Shown here: positions 35,028 through 47,000 of the stretch, in pieces | How the letters are laid out: the number at the start of each line of letters is the position of its first letter | How positions within the stretch are numbered: the first letter of the stretch is position 1 | NCBI GenBank assembly: GCA_002633005.1 | Contig: NMRA01000226.1 | Coordinates: forward strand, 487,004 to 551,003 | DNA length: 64,000 nucleotides | Origin: Phoronis australis | Taxonomy: Eukaryota; Phoronida; Phoronidae | Direction: 5' to 3' | Translations under genes and position numbers: made by a program | The notes under the pieces: generated by a model | The model's database searches: none | What the model was told of the DNA's origin: nothing | The model's input: only the letters and a program-made list of their open reading frames with translations

Positions 35028-37190
35028 TCAACACTGCCCCTCGACACACAGTAACTTGGCGCAATGGTAGCCGTTGATGTCGTCTTCACACTGTTCCGTA
35101 GGTGGGCATGGTGAACTAGCACATTCGTTGACCTCTCGTTCGCAGAATGTTCCAGTGAATCCCGGTAAACAGGCACACATGAAGTTGCCCGCCAGGTTGA
35201 AGCAGTGCGCGTGCATACCGCAGGGGGCGCTCTCACACTCGTCAATATCCAGTTCACAGTTCCATCCCTTGAAACCTGTCGCGCACGTGCACGTGTAGTA
35301 GCCGACCCTGTCCACGCACTCACCGCCATACATACATGGACCGCTTGCACATTCGTCAATCTCGTGTTCGCACAAGGGGCCGGAAAACCCGTTCATGCAC
35401 TCACACACAAAGCAGCCGATCTTGTTGATGCAGACAGCGTTGTTCTGACAGGGGGCGCTGCCACACTCGTCCATGTCAATCTGACAGTAAACTCCGCCAT
35501 AACCCTTAGCACAGTGGCAGCTGAACTCATTGTTACCATCTATGCATTCGCCGTTATTTTGACAAGGACAGCTCGCGCATTCGTCGATGTTCAATTGACA
35601 CTGAGAACCCTCGAATCCTGGGTCACATTTGCACGTGAAAGAGTTGGGCTGGTCCTGACAGAACCCGTGGTTGTTACAAGGAGCACTTTCGCATTCATTT
35701 ATGTCGTTGCCGCAGTTAAATCCTTTGAACCCTGCATCGCAAACACACTCGTACTGGTCTCGACCGTTGTTGCATTTACCATTTGGAGCACACGGGTTGC
35801 TGGCACATTCGTCTATATCCATTTGACATATGTCGCCAGTGAAGCCGGCAGGGCATTCACATTCGTACGCGTCGATATGATCGACACATAGCCCGTCATT
35901 TTGGCATGGGTTACTCAAACATTCGTCGATATTTGTCTCGCACATGAGCCCAGCATAACCTGGTTTACATGCACAGTCAAAACCTTTTCCATCGGAGACA
36001 CAGGTTCCCCCATTGCGGCAGTGCACGTCTTTGCACCGATTGACAACAATTTGGCAGCGGTTGCCGTTATAACCTGGCTGACAGGTACATATCATGATGG
36101 ACCCAACGTCGGTGCACCTTCCATCGTTCTGGCAAAACCCCGACGTGCATGAAGATGGTAAAGTATCTTGCTGTATTCCCGATTGCGATGCTATCTCCAC
36201 GGCTTTTCGAGCCAGTGCATTCTCAATGACAACATTTTCCTTTGTCTCTGGTGATGATTTCACTGTAGCCATAGCTACGGGTTGTATATGTACGACAGGT
36301 TCCTCTTGGGTTTGCACCTTCATGGCTAACCTTGAACTTATTTCCTTCTCTTTCTCGAGAGCCAACCGCTGTCTCTCTTCTGCGTCTGCTATAGCCTTTT
36401 CGATTTCCTGCTGTTTCTCTGCAAGTTGCTCAACGGCTTGCTCTTCAAAGAAAGTGCTTTCCACGTCATCTGAACTAACGCACCTCCCCTTGTCCGAGAC
36501 GTAGCCTTGAATGCACGCACACGAAAAACCACCTGCTACCAAATCGTTACAAACAGAATTAGGACCACATGGATTACGCCCGCTTTCGTCACAAACTTTT
36601 ATTCGTATTTCACAGTGGTCTCCTCGAAATCCAGATTCGCACTTACATTCTTGCTCATGTCTTCGAAACCTACGTCGCTTGGAAACTGCACAAAACCCGC
36701 CGTGTTGACAATGGTTGTGTCTCTTACAGCTTGCTATATTTCGTTCTAGGTTGTTTGTCCTGTATACCGAGTACATACCCTTTCCTCCGCAAATCTCATT
36801 GTTATCCCCTTGACAAAAGACAGAACAAAGATCACCATCGACCTTTTTAAGAAACGTGAAGGAGTTCGCTGTTGAACAACACCCACACCGATTACCCTCG
36901 GACAAAACTATGTAACGTTTGTTGAAGCAATGCATTGCGCACATCTCGACAGTCATGTCTACGCGTTGGATATGCTCAACAATCCCGGTTTCCAGTTCGT
37001 CATCGGAGTAAGACCCTTCTCCAAAAGCGTCAGCCAGAACGCATGCATACTTCTCGTACCTGATGGGCGTTTTACGTTTAGTCCTTCCAGAGGATAGTTT
37101 GCTGAAGGTGTGATTGGCAAAACTGGGGCGTCCGTCACAGACAACTGGGAAAACGACTTCAGCAATGGACATAATAAAATATGCCAACAT
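35028..37190 (-). CDS. Secreted-type WSC plus 12-EGF-repeat protein, intronless
   Basis: A single 720-codon frame. The N-terminus (MLAYFIMSIAEVVFPVVC) is hydrophobic like a signal peptide, so the protein is probably secreted. In order: a WSC-type cysteine domain (about 44-147, with MTVEMCAMHC and CGGKGMYSVYR); two EGF modules (about 155-240); a Glu/Lys/Gln-rich stretch likely to form a coiled coil (about 245-300) and a linker to 345; then ten tandem EGF modules of 36-38 residues (346-720). From module 5 onward each begins D/N-I/V-D/N-E-C, the calcium-binding EGF signature. The last module is short and its C4-C6 spacing is abnormal. There is no membrane segment. WSC domains are thought to bind carbohydrate; cbEGF arrays form rods in matrix proteins such as fibropellins. 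The whole gene lies in one exon, unlike most EGF-array genes. The exact role is unknown. Confidence 0.9.
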   Translation of the reverse strand: MLAYFIMSIAEVVFPVVCDGRPSFANHTFSKLSSGRTKRKTPIRYEKYACVLADAFGEGSYSDDELETGIVEHIQRVDMTVEMCAMHCFNKRYIVLSEGNRCGCCSTANSFTFLKKVDGDLCSVFCQGDNNEICGGKGMYSVYRTNNLERNIASCKRHNHCQHGGFCAVSKRRRFRRHEQECKCESGFRGDHCEIRIKVCDESGRNPCGPNSVCNDLVAGGFSCACIQGYVSDKGRCVSSDDVESTFFEEQAVEQLAEKQQEIEKAIADAEERQRLALEKEKEISSRLAMKVQTQEEPVVHIQPVAMATVKSSPETKENVVIENALARKAVEIASQSGIQQDTLPSSCTSGFCQNDGRCTDVGSIMICTCQPGYNGNRCQIVVNRCKDVHCRNGGTCVSDGKGFDCACKPGYAGLMCETNIDECLSNPCQNDGLCVDHIDAYECECPAGFTGDICQMDIDECASNPCAPNGKCNNGRDQYECVCDAGFKGFNCGNDINECESAPCNNHGFCQDQPNSFTCKCDPGFEGSQCQLNIDECASCPCQNNGECIDGNNEFSCHCAKGYGGVYCQIDMDECGSAPCQNNAVCINKIGCFVCECMNGFSGPLCEHEIDECASGPCMYGGECVDRVGYYTCTCATGFKGWNCELDIDECESAPCGMHAHCFNLAGNFMCACLPGFTGTFCEREVNECASSPCPPTEQCEDDINGYHCAKLLCVEGQC

Positions 37191-37200
37191 CGCTTTTACA

Positions 37201-37208
37201 CTTTTATA
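37201..37208 (-). promoter_or_regulatory. TATA-like box very close to the EGF-gene start
   Basis: TATAAAAG on the minus strand, only 10 bases before the annotated ATG at 37190. Standard TATA spacing would start transcription near 37175, past that ATG and just before the next in-frame Met at 37172. Either translation begins at that second Met, the RNA starts closer than usual, or the box is not used. Confidence 0.4.
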
Positions 37209-37514
37209 CGAGTCGCAAACATATCGCCACCTATTCGCCCTTGATCAAGCCATCACGTTGATTTTCATCTTACATCTTGGATCTTAGAATATAAATGTTG
37301 AAAAACATTGTGAGTATAAAAATCAACTACATCACCAGTTTCTTTGATCGCACGAAAAGCGCGCGTTTCTTATTTTAGAAATTAGCTTCAAACACGCGAC
37401 ACTTAGAAAAACAGAGATCAAAATTCAAGACTAAAAACAATAGCCGCAATCTGTTGAAGGCCGCGAGGCTGTATGACAACTGAACACCGGAGATGAAACG
37501 ATCTGCACTGCGTT

Positions 37515-38551
37515 AATGAGTACTGAGACGTACGACGGGGGACCCTTCTAGACGAAGCCGACATAGAATTTCGGCCAGAGGCTCAGGACGGGGAATACGT
37601 GACACCTTTTGATTTTGTGAAGTTTCGTCTGGGTGACCAGTCTTGTACGGACCTTCGATTTCATTTAAGGCTCGACAACTCGACTCTACCGGTTCCAGTC
37701 CAAGAACTGAAATGGAGAGTCTGTGAAATAAAAAAAAATCAATTGAAATGAAATTTAGCGCATGTACAAAAATCCGTAGAGTGTAAAATTTAGACGACAC
37801 TGACCGCCAACAAACCAGTGTACCCAGGAAATCCACTTGAATCGCAGTTGTACACCAATCACGTTCGCTGCGTATTAAAATTAAAAGTGGGACTTTCACG
37901 ACCGCGGTTGTTTGAGTTGTTCCTTGACCAGGATGAATTGCTGAGACTCCTGGCCGGGTACCGGAATTGTCCGAAGACACGACCAACTAACATGTTCAGT
38001 GTGCGTATACAAGAACATTTTCAGTTGCAAACGTTTACTTACTGAGAATGTGATATTTTAAACACAATTTCCCTGTTGCGGTACGGTGTTATAGGGTCAT
38101 TTAGGGGGGGGGGGCTCCCCCTAGAAAGACAAAACCAGCCTCGATTTCATGACCATGCGGGGGTTACCTTTCAAAAGTGTGAATGCCCTCCTAACAAATA
38201 TCCTAAATCAGACAGTAACCATTGATAATGAAGGTTACGAGAAGTTTCAATTTAAGCGATAGCTACAGTTTATATGCTCAAACATACACTGGAATTGACA
38301 TTTTGTGCTTGAGAATGGACGTTTTCAAAGATAAGCCCAGGGCTGGTGTGCAGAAAACTCCGGTATGGAAACCGACTTTTACTCAACAACGCCCTATGTT
38401 TACCAGCCTGGGTAAGGTAGAGTCGACCAAGTTTCTTGCAAGAAATGCAATATCCAGCAAAATCACGCGAGTGAAAGGCGAGTATTTTCCGAGAATGTTC
38501 AGAAGTATACTAGCCTTTCCAGGCAAAAAGGAAGACACTGATGTGATTGGT
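37515..38551 (+). CDS. Candidate unrecognised spliced gene, three segments
   Basis: Three open segments on the plus strand look like coding exons but fit no family I know. Segment A, 37530 to about 37730, reads on from GTACGACGG with motifs LLDEADIEF, VTPFDFVKFRLGD and LRFHLRLDN. No Met is in this frame; an ATG at 37515 (MSTETY) is one base out of frame across a five-G run at 37537-37541. Segment B, from acceptor TTTAG at about 37794 to about 37985, has NKPVYPGNPLESQLY and LFLDQDELLRLLAGYR. Segment C, about 38320-38551, has KTPVWKPTFTQQRPMF and KGEYFPRMF and ends at a possible donor G|GTAGGT. Base composition is richer in G+C than the surroundings. The A-to-B donor is weak and the phases are not proven. 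A 157-codon minus-strand frame overlaps A and B and may be the antisense shadow. Confidence 0.35.
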
Positions 38552-38599
38552 AGGTGTGGTTGGAATATTGAATTGTGGGATTGAATTAATACAGCATAG

Positions 38600-41036
38600 A
38601 GCCAACCTTCTTTACTCGAGGTCGTGGGTTCGTGTCCCACTGAGCCACACTGCTAGACCCTTGAGTCAGCTCGGTTTTAACTATATATTAATAAAGAACA
38701 AAAATAGTTACAGGTGGTCAATGCAATGGGTCCACATGCGCGGCCTGCGCACGTCTGGTACAACGTGTACCAAACCGCCTGCAATTACTACTTTTCAATA
38801 CAGTATAGAATTCACCCAGTGCTATATTTTGCCCTCAGTTCTAACTAGTTTGACCAAGCAATCACATAATCATAATGGGGCCAAAGTAGTAGTTGACTAG
38901 ACAAATACTCGTTTTCTTTCTGAAAGCTTTGGAATTGCGCTGTTGCAGCATGAAATATCAAGAGCACATTAACTATCAACTGTTAGTGAAGGCAATGTAC
39001 GATCTTATCCATAAGTAGATTTATTTACCCAAAGACCTACAAAACTATAGATTTTAACTCGGTAAAGGTATGCATTTTCTGAAACCAGACACCTTGTGTA
39101 TTTTGACTTTTCTAATCGGACATCAACTGAGTCATGCAACCATGTCTTTTTGTGAAATTTAGCAAAGTAAGTAAGGTACAGTCAAAAGAAAACAACACTG
39201 TCAATACGGAGGCCGAATTTCATTTAATGCAAGTTCAAGATGAAATTTCAAAAACGCTAGTAGTATTCTAATACTTCGTTCAATTTTTGTTTTAAGCAAA
39301 CTTGTTTTTTTTCATAAAAATAATAGAAGTCCTGTTTTTATAGCCCCTCGTGCAAAAGAGGGGCATTTTGGAAGCAATTATTAACAGCATTTTGTAGAAT
39401 AGAGTACATTAAACAATAGTATGTGCAAGTTTCGTATGAATCCGACCAATCATTTCGGAGATATGACGTTCCGAAGTTGGCCAGATTTGGATATTTTTTA
39501 GGGTCTTATATAACATTACCCTTAATTATCATGAGCGGATATTTGGAAAACGACCTTTCAAAAACATCAATTGATACGGAATATACGCCAGGAGGTCTTT
39601 TCAGAAAGGGGGGAGATGTTTTAAAGCAAATAATTGTAATAAATTATTATTTTTAGTTTTTTAAATAAACATCTTTTTTAATGTATGCAGTTGTCTCAAT
39701 ATTAAGAATTTCATTGGTCCATACATATATCGCATTCTAACAGTGCATTAAAACTGTCCTTCACACTGTATTGTTAGTTGACAACAAAGTCACCCAATAT
39801 CTCGTTACGTGAACGGCGTTTGAGTGAAATTCCGGTAATTGCTTGCTTAAATAAACAATATTCTACATCAGACAAATCCATAAGATTTTCAAAACATGCA
39901 AACAGTTACGGAGAATACTGCCTTTTGGATGGGCCTACTTCCAGAAATTCCTGCACAGTTTCAAACAAGAATACAGTACAAGGAGATCTTAACAATGCAG
40001 ATTGAATGTACTATAATCATGAAGTTTCATAGGCAGAGCCATGACTTTTGGAAGGATAAATGTCAGAAGCTATATTCACTCGTTAAATCAGTTGAATATT
40101 AATGATATAAATGCTGAATACGCATTCAACACAAACAATCCATATTTTAATAAATAATAATAACAATCTCAGTGTTCGCAAAGCGCTTCTAAAGCCATGC
40201 ACTTCTATACTAAGCATTGGACAGTGCCCACGTTTTAAGATTGGCAACAAAATTAATTTAGATTTCTTTTTTCTTCCTCAATATGACCAAGACCAAACTT
40301 GGTGAGGAAGGGGTGGTTTCAAGGAGAATCAAGAACAAACTCCACGGTGGATCTGGGTAAGAGTGGCTCATCAAGAAGGGAATTGACCCCTTGACCTCAT
40401 CTACTGGACACAGGCTACCCAATTCAAATCTACTGCATCCATCCCTATAGTAACACAGTTGGAGACAGTTGCGCAGTATGAAAATGACTACAAAATAACA
40501 GCACTAAACTAAATTACAGTAATTTTGCTATTAGTTTGTACACTCTTGTATTTTTTCTTAAATTTTGCTAAATATTTTGTAAGTATTTTCCTCACTGACT
40601 TGCACACTTTATTAAAATTCAGTTTGTAAAATAAATAAAAAACAAATAAATTTGCACAACGCGTGTTTACAGAAACATTAACTTTCAAAATTTTGTACAA
40701 ATTAACAGAAGAGTTACTGTGCTTATCACAGGACAATCAGCTCACCAGTTGACATGTTTCAACTTTTCACAACAATGCCATGCCCTTGATAAGGTTTGGG
40801 AACAAAATGCATAACATTTTTCAACATTCCAAAGGTGAACAGTAAAAGACTAAGTGCACTTGAGATATGATAAGATCCAATGTTCTTTCCTGGAGATCTA
40901 GAAACAATGTCACTGGACTATTTTCAGTTCACATCCGTGACACTTTATGCAGTTAATACAGGGCACACCCATTCTATCGATGTGATGACCAGATCGCTAT
41001 TGCACTGAAACTAGCAACACAACACAAACCAGACTG
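38600..41036. other. Intergenic, with a repeat-like patch
   Basis: Around 38620 GGGTTCGTGTCCC resembles a tRNA B-box and may mark a SINE. At about 39343 GCCCCTC and GAGGGGC form a 7-bp hairpin, next to text of the repeat type (GTTTCGTATGAATCCGACC). A frame at 39778-40005 after TTGTTAG is exon-like but does not join in phase to 38551. On the minus strand AATAAA at 40608-40613 is a plausible UBE3C poly(A) signal, about 430 bases past its stop. Confidence 0.4.
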
Positions 41037-44000
41037 CTAACTTAGCTCAAATCCAGCACCTGATTCAATAGCATACAACAGTTTACTCCTCATTGTATCG
41101 TAGGTCTTGAATTCTGGTAGTTTTAACAGATTCATACAAGTGCTTGCAGTTGGAAGCCTCTCGGCGTTTTTCCCGCCATGATGAATACAAAATGCTGGGA
41201 ATAAATCCTGCACAGAGAACAAATTATGGTACAGTGAAAATATACCTCAAATATGACTTCTCTATAACACGAGACAAATTATGGTGTCTGTTGATAAGTA
41301 GCCTTTAATGTCATATTAGTTATTGCATTTCTCTAACAATGCCCCCACAAACAAATAAAAATGAAGTCAGAAAACCATTATGAAATCCACTAACTGCCCT
41401 TCTTTATGTTATTCCTTCCAGACCAAAATCTGTACCTCCAAGAGTGCTCCCTTCTAAGGCTGTAAACTAGTATGAAAACTATAAGACAGCACACAGGCCA
41501 TATTTCAAAGTTGGAAAATCGTTCACGTTTTTTTATCACCAACAAAGAGAACCAAATAATCCTTAACCTCAGAAATCTATCCACATTAAAAAAAAGTGGC
41601 ACTTAACTTTCCAGTGTTGATTAAGTAAACGAATGACCGTATTTATAAATTCTATTTACCACGAGTTTGAAGCAAAAAAATTGAGGAAAATGTAAGATAG
41701 TGACTCGTCAAATGTAAAATCTCAGCAGGGATGTAACAAACACGACAATTTGATTCACCCCCATCCAAGTCTACCCTACACGGTCAGCTACAAACACAAC
41801 AATATGCATTCTGACATCCCGACCTGGTATTATAAATTAAAAACAACATACCTTGAATCCTAGGAGGGGTGGTCTGGAACAACTTGTGACAAACTTAAGA
41901 AAGTGACTCCTCTGCTCGTCAGTAAATGACTGTAACACCTGCCAGAAGACGATGATGACGGGGTGGTCATCGTTGAAACCACCTGTAATGATGTCAACAG
42001 GTGACAAAGCAAAAGGTACAAACAGGATAGTTGAATTGATGTCATTAAATTCAAAGGCCGGCCACCATGGCCTAATGACATTAAACATTAGTTGAAGGAT
42101 TCTAGAACAATCCCGTATTACATGCAGTGATGGCATAAGTTCTTAATTTTGTCATTTACTTGAAAATGTTATTTTAACAGAAATTTGCCTTTCATTATCC
42201 TGAGCCCAATGCAAAACTCGGTGACAGAGAATTCTGTTGGCAATCAGCCATCATGATTGAGAATTCTGTTAGGAATCATGTCGAGAGGTTCTGCATCATT
42301 TTGGACCTGCCGTTATCAGTTTCACCTGGGCCCAGGGCCTAATCATTGAATTAGAAATCGGACCCAAAATTATTTTTGCATGCAAACTCAAGGCAAGTGC
42401 ATTATTCTGTACTCGAGTATGTTAAGGATTATGTGGATGACTGTCTAATCCTAGTTTGTACTTGGCGACCCCAGCATCAAAGGTATAAGGTAGAGTCTCA
42501 ACTCGAAATCTTAAGTTTTTACATAAAACTAAGGGTAATCAAGTGCTAATTATGACTTGGACCTTTAATATACCGATGCACAGAATAATAAACTCACATC
42601 TTTAGTTTGCACAAAATTAAACCAGAAAATGCCAAAAATTAAAATAGTTTTGAGTTCCGATTTCCCATAACCCCCTTAAAACTATGATATTACCTGAATA
42701 GTTAGTGTGTTTCCTCATGTCCACCAAATCGATGGAGATCTGAGCTCCTGAAATGAGCACCTGGAGCTCATTGTAGTCGAACATCCTCAGCCAGTCTAGG
42801 CTCACCACATCAGCAAGGCCTTGACGGAAGGCCATGGTGTGGGCACGAATCTGTTAACGAACAACCTCATGAGTAGTAATGTTATAAGGGGTAGCACATG
42901 CCACTCAATGGAAGCATTAATATCTTCGGTGCTGCACTAGCACGAGCCAATGTGTAGTTTTGTGAGGCTGCGACATTATTACACAAAAATACATTTGCCA
43001 AGGCAGAACTAACAATTGGAAATCCCCAGCCCAATTTCTTTTGAACGTCAATATGATGAAAATATTTAATATGCAGACACACCTTGCTGACCTACAAGTC
43101 TAAAACGATCAATAGATTTCTGAATCTGTGGATCAACTGAGCCATATCTACGGTGATTCATTACTCATTCAGCAAATAATATGGTCCACAAATAAAATTT
43201 TACATTGTCAAATCATCTGCCAAATTCATTAATAAACATATATGTTAAGAAATGTCAAGTCTACACTATTGTTGTGTGTACAATGCAGACCTCATAAAAC
43301 AACATTTGGCAAAGTTCCAACAATTTGCAGCAGGGTAATCAACCATGGAGAAATTGAAAAAAAGACAATTTTTGGAGGAACTAAGAGAATTACCATGCAG
43401 TAAAATGATCCCTGTCATTGGTTATCACACAAGGTGTATGCTAAGTTTTAAAGTGTTGTCAAGAAATGCTGTCACACATGGCAGTTGAATGTTGTTGCGG
43501 TTGAGTGGTATAATAATCCACAAACTACTACAGTTGCACCGCGGTACAACAAACCGACTTAACAACACTTCCTCCCCCACAGAGTTCCATTCCACAAGTC
43601 ACATAGAAACTGTGCTATGTGCAGCTTGATTGTGTCACAATGAACAAAGAACTTTGGTTGCAACGAATATTTTAGAAATGTATCAAGAGGGTTCGTTGTT
43701 ACGTGATTCGACTGTCGTAACTTGCATTTGATTTCTCTTTGCACCGAGGTACAACCCAGTAGGTGTCCTCTCATCAGAATGAATAACTTATGAATAAGTC
43801 GTAAATAAAACCACAAAGCACAGTCTGCTGGCCTTGGCATACTAGTCGTGTAAATAAACATTTGTGGGATGTCCATTTTTTCATGTTACAGAAGTATTGG
43901 AGACTTGGCACGTACAAACCCCAATGCTCACTATTTCCGCTATCTGAGCTGAGAGATTACGCCTATCATACCCAGCTCTGTATTGAATAAAACATTCAGT

Positions 44001-47000
44001 AACAAACCTGCTTATTCAGTTTATAATGAGCCACCAGGTGAACGTATTCTATACGGTTGTCATTGGTTACGTATTCTGATCGTCCGTCTGGTTTCAATTC
44101 TTTAACCTTTGTCTCACCAAACTCATTGTCAACGACAGTGAAGTCAAGGTCAAGGTTGGCCACATCCCCGTCATAGTTCTTCAAATACATCAGGTTTCTG
44201 CATAATGGAGAAAACAAAATGTCATTTAAAGAGAACAACATTTCGGCAGTCATCAACTAATAATTCTCAATTTGTACAAAATTGTGAAACAAGGTGTTTC
44301 TAATTAGCTTACAACACATTGCAACATCCCACGCCTTAAGACATTTGCCAAAAGCTTCTCTCTCATTAAAAATCACCCCATTTAGTAATTACTAACTATT
44401 AACTGTTCCTAACTTAATTTATTTTTTGTTCTTAAACAACAATCTTTGCACCTACACTTTAACAGTAACAGTCACTTACAGGGCCCAACATTTTAAGAAC
44501 CAGTTTTCTTTACTGAATATAAGGCACCAAACTGGTTCTCAAAATGTGGGACTCCTTTAAATGACTATTGCCGATTGTAAAATGAAGTGCCAATAAATAA
44601 AGGTCAAAGCCTCAATTGCGGGCTAAATTTGAAAGAGAAGGAACATAGTGATATCAGCGTGCAGACATTCACACCACATACTGCCTGCTGTGTTTATTTA
44701 GTTTATTTTCTGTTGCCTGTGGTATGCATAACAGAAAGTGAAATTTTGAAGAGATGGGCATTTAGGCGAATGTGGGCGTTAACCCACAAGAGCAAGATAT
44801 ATCAAACGGGCCACTGTTACTGAGTATAAACAAAAGATATGTCACAATAAATAAAGTCCAAATAGAATGGCTACTGATGGGTATTAGAGGAAATTTGTCA
44901 GCAATAATAGTTACGCAGGGTCAGCAATAACAGTAACGTAGGGTTTAAAATAACAGTAGCGTAGTGTTGAAAATAACAATAGCGTAGGGCATGCAGACAA
45001 GTCATGGATGTGACTCCACTCATTTAAATATTCACAAAATAAAATTTTAATTGTCTTCCACGTGAGCTATTCAAAACAAGGACGAGTCAAAGTTTACATA
45101 CTTGAACAGCTCGGGGTCAAGTGAAGCCAGGTGATGAATGTCAACGTCGCCTGAGTGATAACTCAACAACTTTGACAAGAAGAAGCTCGCAAATGGCAGC
45201 TCTATCAACATGTTCTCATACAATGCCTAGAAAACCAGAGTATAGATTTTACGAGACAGAAATGCACGGCATCAAAACAACAAAACCAACGGTAAATCTA
45301 AAGAAAAGCAAATTAAGTTGATTCCACTCTTTATCTCTGATTTATTTTGAAACCTGCACCAATTTCATGCTCGCTTATCCATTTTGCGTGACTTTGGCCA
45401 AAAGACATTTTTTAGTGTGGTGACCACATGCCGGGGTAGAGACCAGAACCAACTTGCTTTTTTGACCTCTTGAAATGAGACGATTTAATTCTAGACTTCC
45501 CACAGCAAGGTGTGGAGGCAGAATTTGTTGCATTAAACAATCTTAACCTTGCAGGGCCTTTGAGAGCATCATGCTTTAAAGATTTGACATGATAACTGAA
45601 GATGTAGCGGGTTGTTATTCTGCTACTAAACAGAATAATGTGACTAAATTAGGCGAAATATTAAAACCCAAAGTGATTGTGAAACATGAGTCATCAGAAG
45701 GTTATGTAAGCTTACATATCTTCAAACGATTCCACTAAAGTCATATGAATTCCACCGGTAGCAGATTCATGTTATTATTTGTGAGCCATGTGTTCTTGAA
45801 CAGTGTCCTGGATTTAAAGCTAGCACAAGTTGTAACTTTGTTACTTTTGAGCCAGTTTTGTGGCTTCAAGAACAAATTCTGATTTTTTTACAGTAACAGC
45901 AGATATGCCCAACAGAAATGCGGAAACAGTTAAAAATTCAAAATTATAATAATCAGACAGGATTGATTTGTAGCATGAGCCAACCAAACCCACAGAGGAA
46001 TTCTATGCTCAGCATGACGCTGTCTCCACTCTTACAAAAAACTGGGTAAAGTTGAAAAGTGTGCAAAATTAAAGAAATCGACTACGTGAATTGGGTTGAT
46101 TTTCAAATTCATCACATTTGCCTAATGAGTACACCATCTGACGACCCTTCACATCAGAAGTTCTACATACCTTGCCCAGCATGCGTCCAAGGAAGTAGTA
46201 ATGCTTGGTGAAGTCCTCAACCAATATGCGTGACTGAGGGTTGGGGTAGAGGAGGGAGTCGGTGGTGCAAGCGAAGAATCCACGGTTGGGGTCAAAGCCC
46301 GCCTTGAGCAGCTGTGAGAGGAACTCCCTGAAGACACCACCACCATCTATACCAGCCTCGTCCAGGCCGGCAGCATTCACCAGTTGGACTTGCATACGAA
46401 GACGAAGGTTGGGCTCTGGAAGGATTTTAAACAACTACAGCAGCAATCTTTGTGTATTTCAGCCTACTTAAAGTTGATGAATCCTTATTTTCTTAATTTT
46501 TGATTGGTTTTGGATTGTTTGTAATTGAAATCAGAGATTTTACCAGTTTTCAAAAGCTCTCTAGTTTTCCCAACACGTAGAAATCGCTGGGAGACAGATT
46601 AATTTTTTGTGACAATTGTTATAGATTGCAAGGATACGTGGCTTTCAAAATCAATCAACTTCAAAAATTTGAACAGGGATTATACTCTTAAACACAGAAA
46701 GCAGCACTTTGCCAGTAATCAAAGTGGCAATAAAATCGCATTCCGCAGAAGAAATTTAAATTAGATTTAGGCCATTTACCGCATCTATAAAATTGGTCTC
46801 AACTTGTTCCTCAATCAAACGAGATGAAATGATCTTTATTCTTGCTTAAGGATACGCTAGGCAAATAAAGTGTCACGCCGTGACAACCCAAATTCTAGAG
46901 CGTAATCTTAAGCAATAACAAACTGCATGCTGTGTCCAGGCCCAGTAATCATAATTAATTTGACAATGGAATAATAATTGGAGACCAGTTTCATAACTTA

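Larger units (their letters stand above)
41037..46415 (-). other. UBE3C: UBE3C HECT catalytic domain exons
   Basis: Six exons from 46415 to 41037 encode most of the HECT domain. The N-lobe includes [21 protein letters not shown] and [17 protein letters not shown]. The C-lobe includes [29 protein letters not shown] and the TASTCMNLL loop with the thioester Cys. These are the best conserved parts of the gene and appear intact, so the enzyme should be active. Confidence 0.9.

Noticed and set aside
35205-35891. 228-codon plus-strand frame in the EGF gene
   Set aside because: Antisense shadow of regularly repeated EGF modules; the cysteine spacing on the minus strand is decisive.
37513-37986. 157-codon minus-strand frame upstream of the EGF gene
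   Set aside because: It begins with a non-ATG codon and overlaps plus-strand segments that look more protein-like. A strong acceptor-like tract at about 37718 on the minus strand keeps some doubt.
39423-40102. Frames at 39423-39656 and 39778-40102 as exons of the cryptic gene
   Set aside because: The first overlaps repeat-like text; the second has an acceptor but does not join in phase to the donor at 38551.
46069-46434. UBE3B in place of UBE3C
   Set aside because: The block [20 protein letters not shown] and the C-terminal GFELS ending match UBE3C and not UBE3B.
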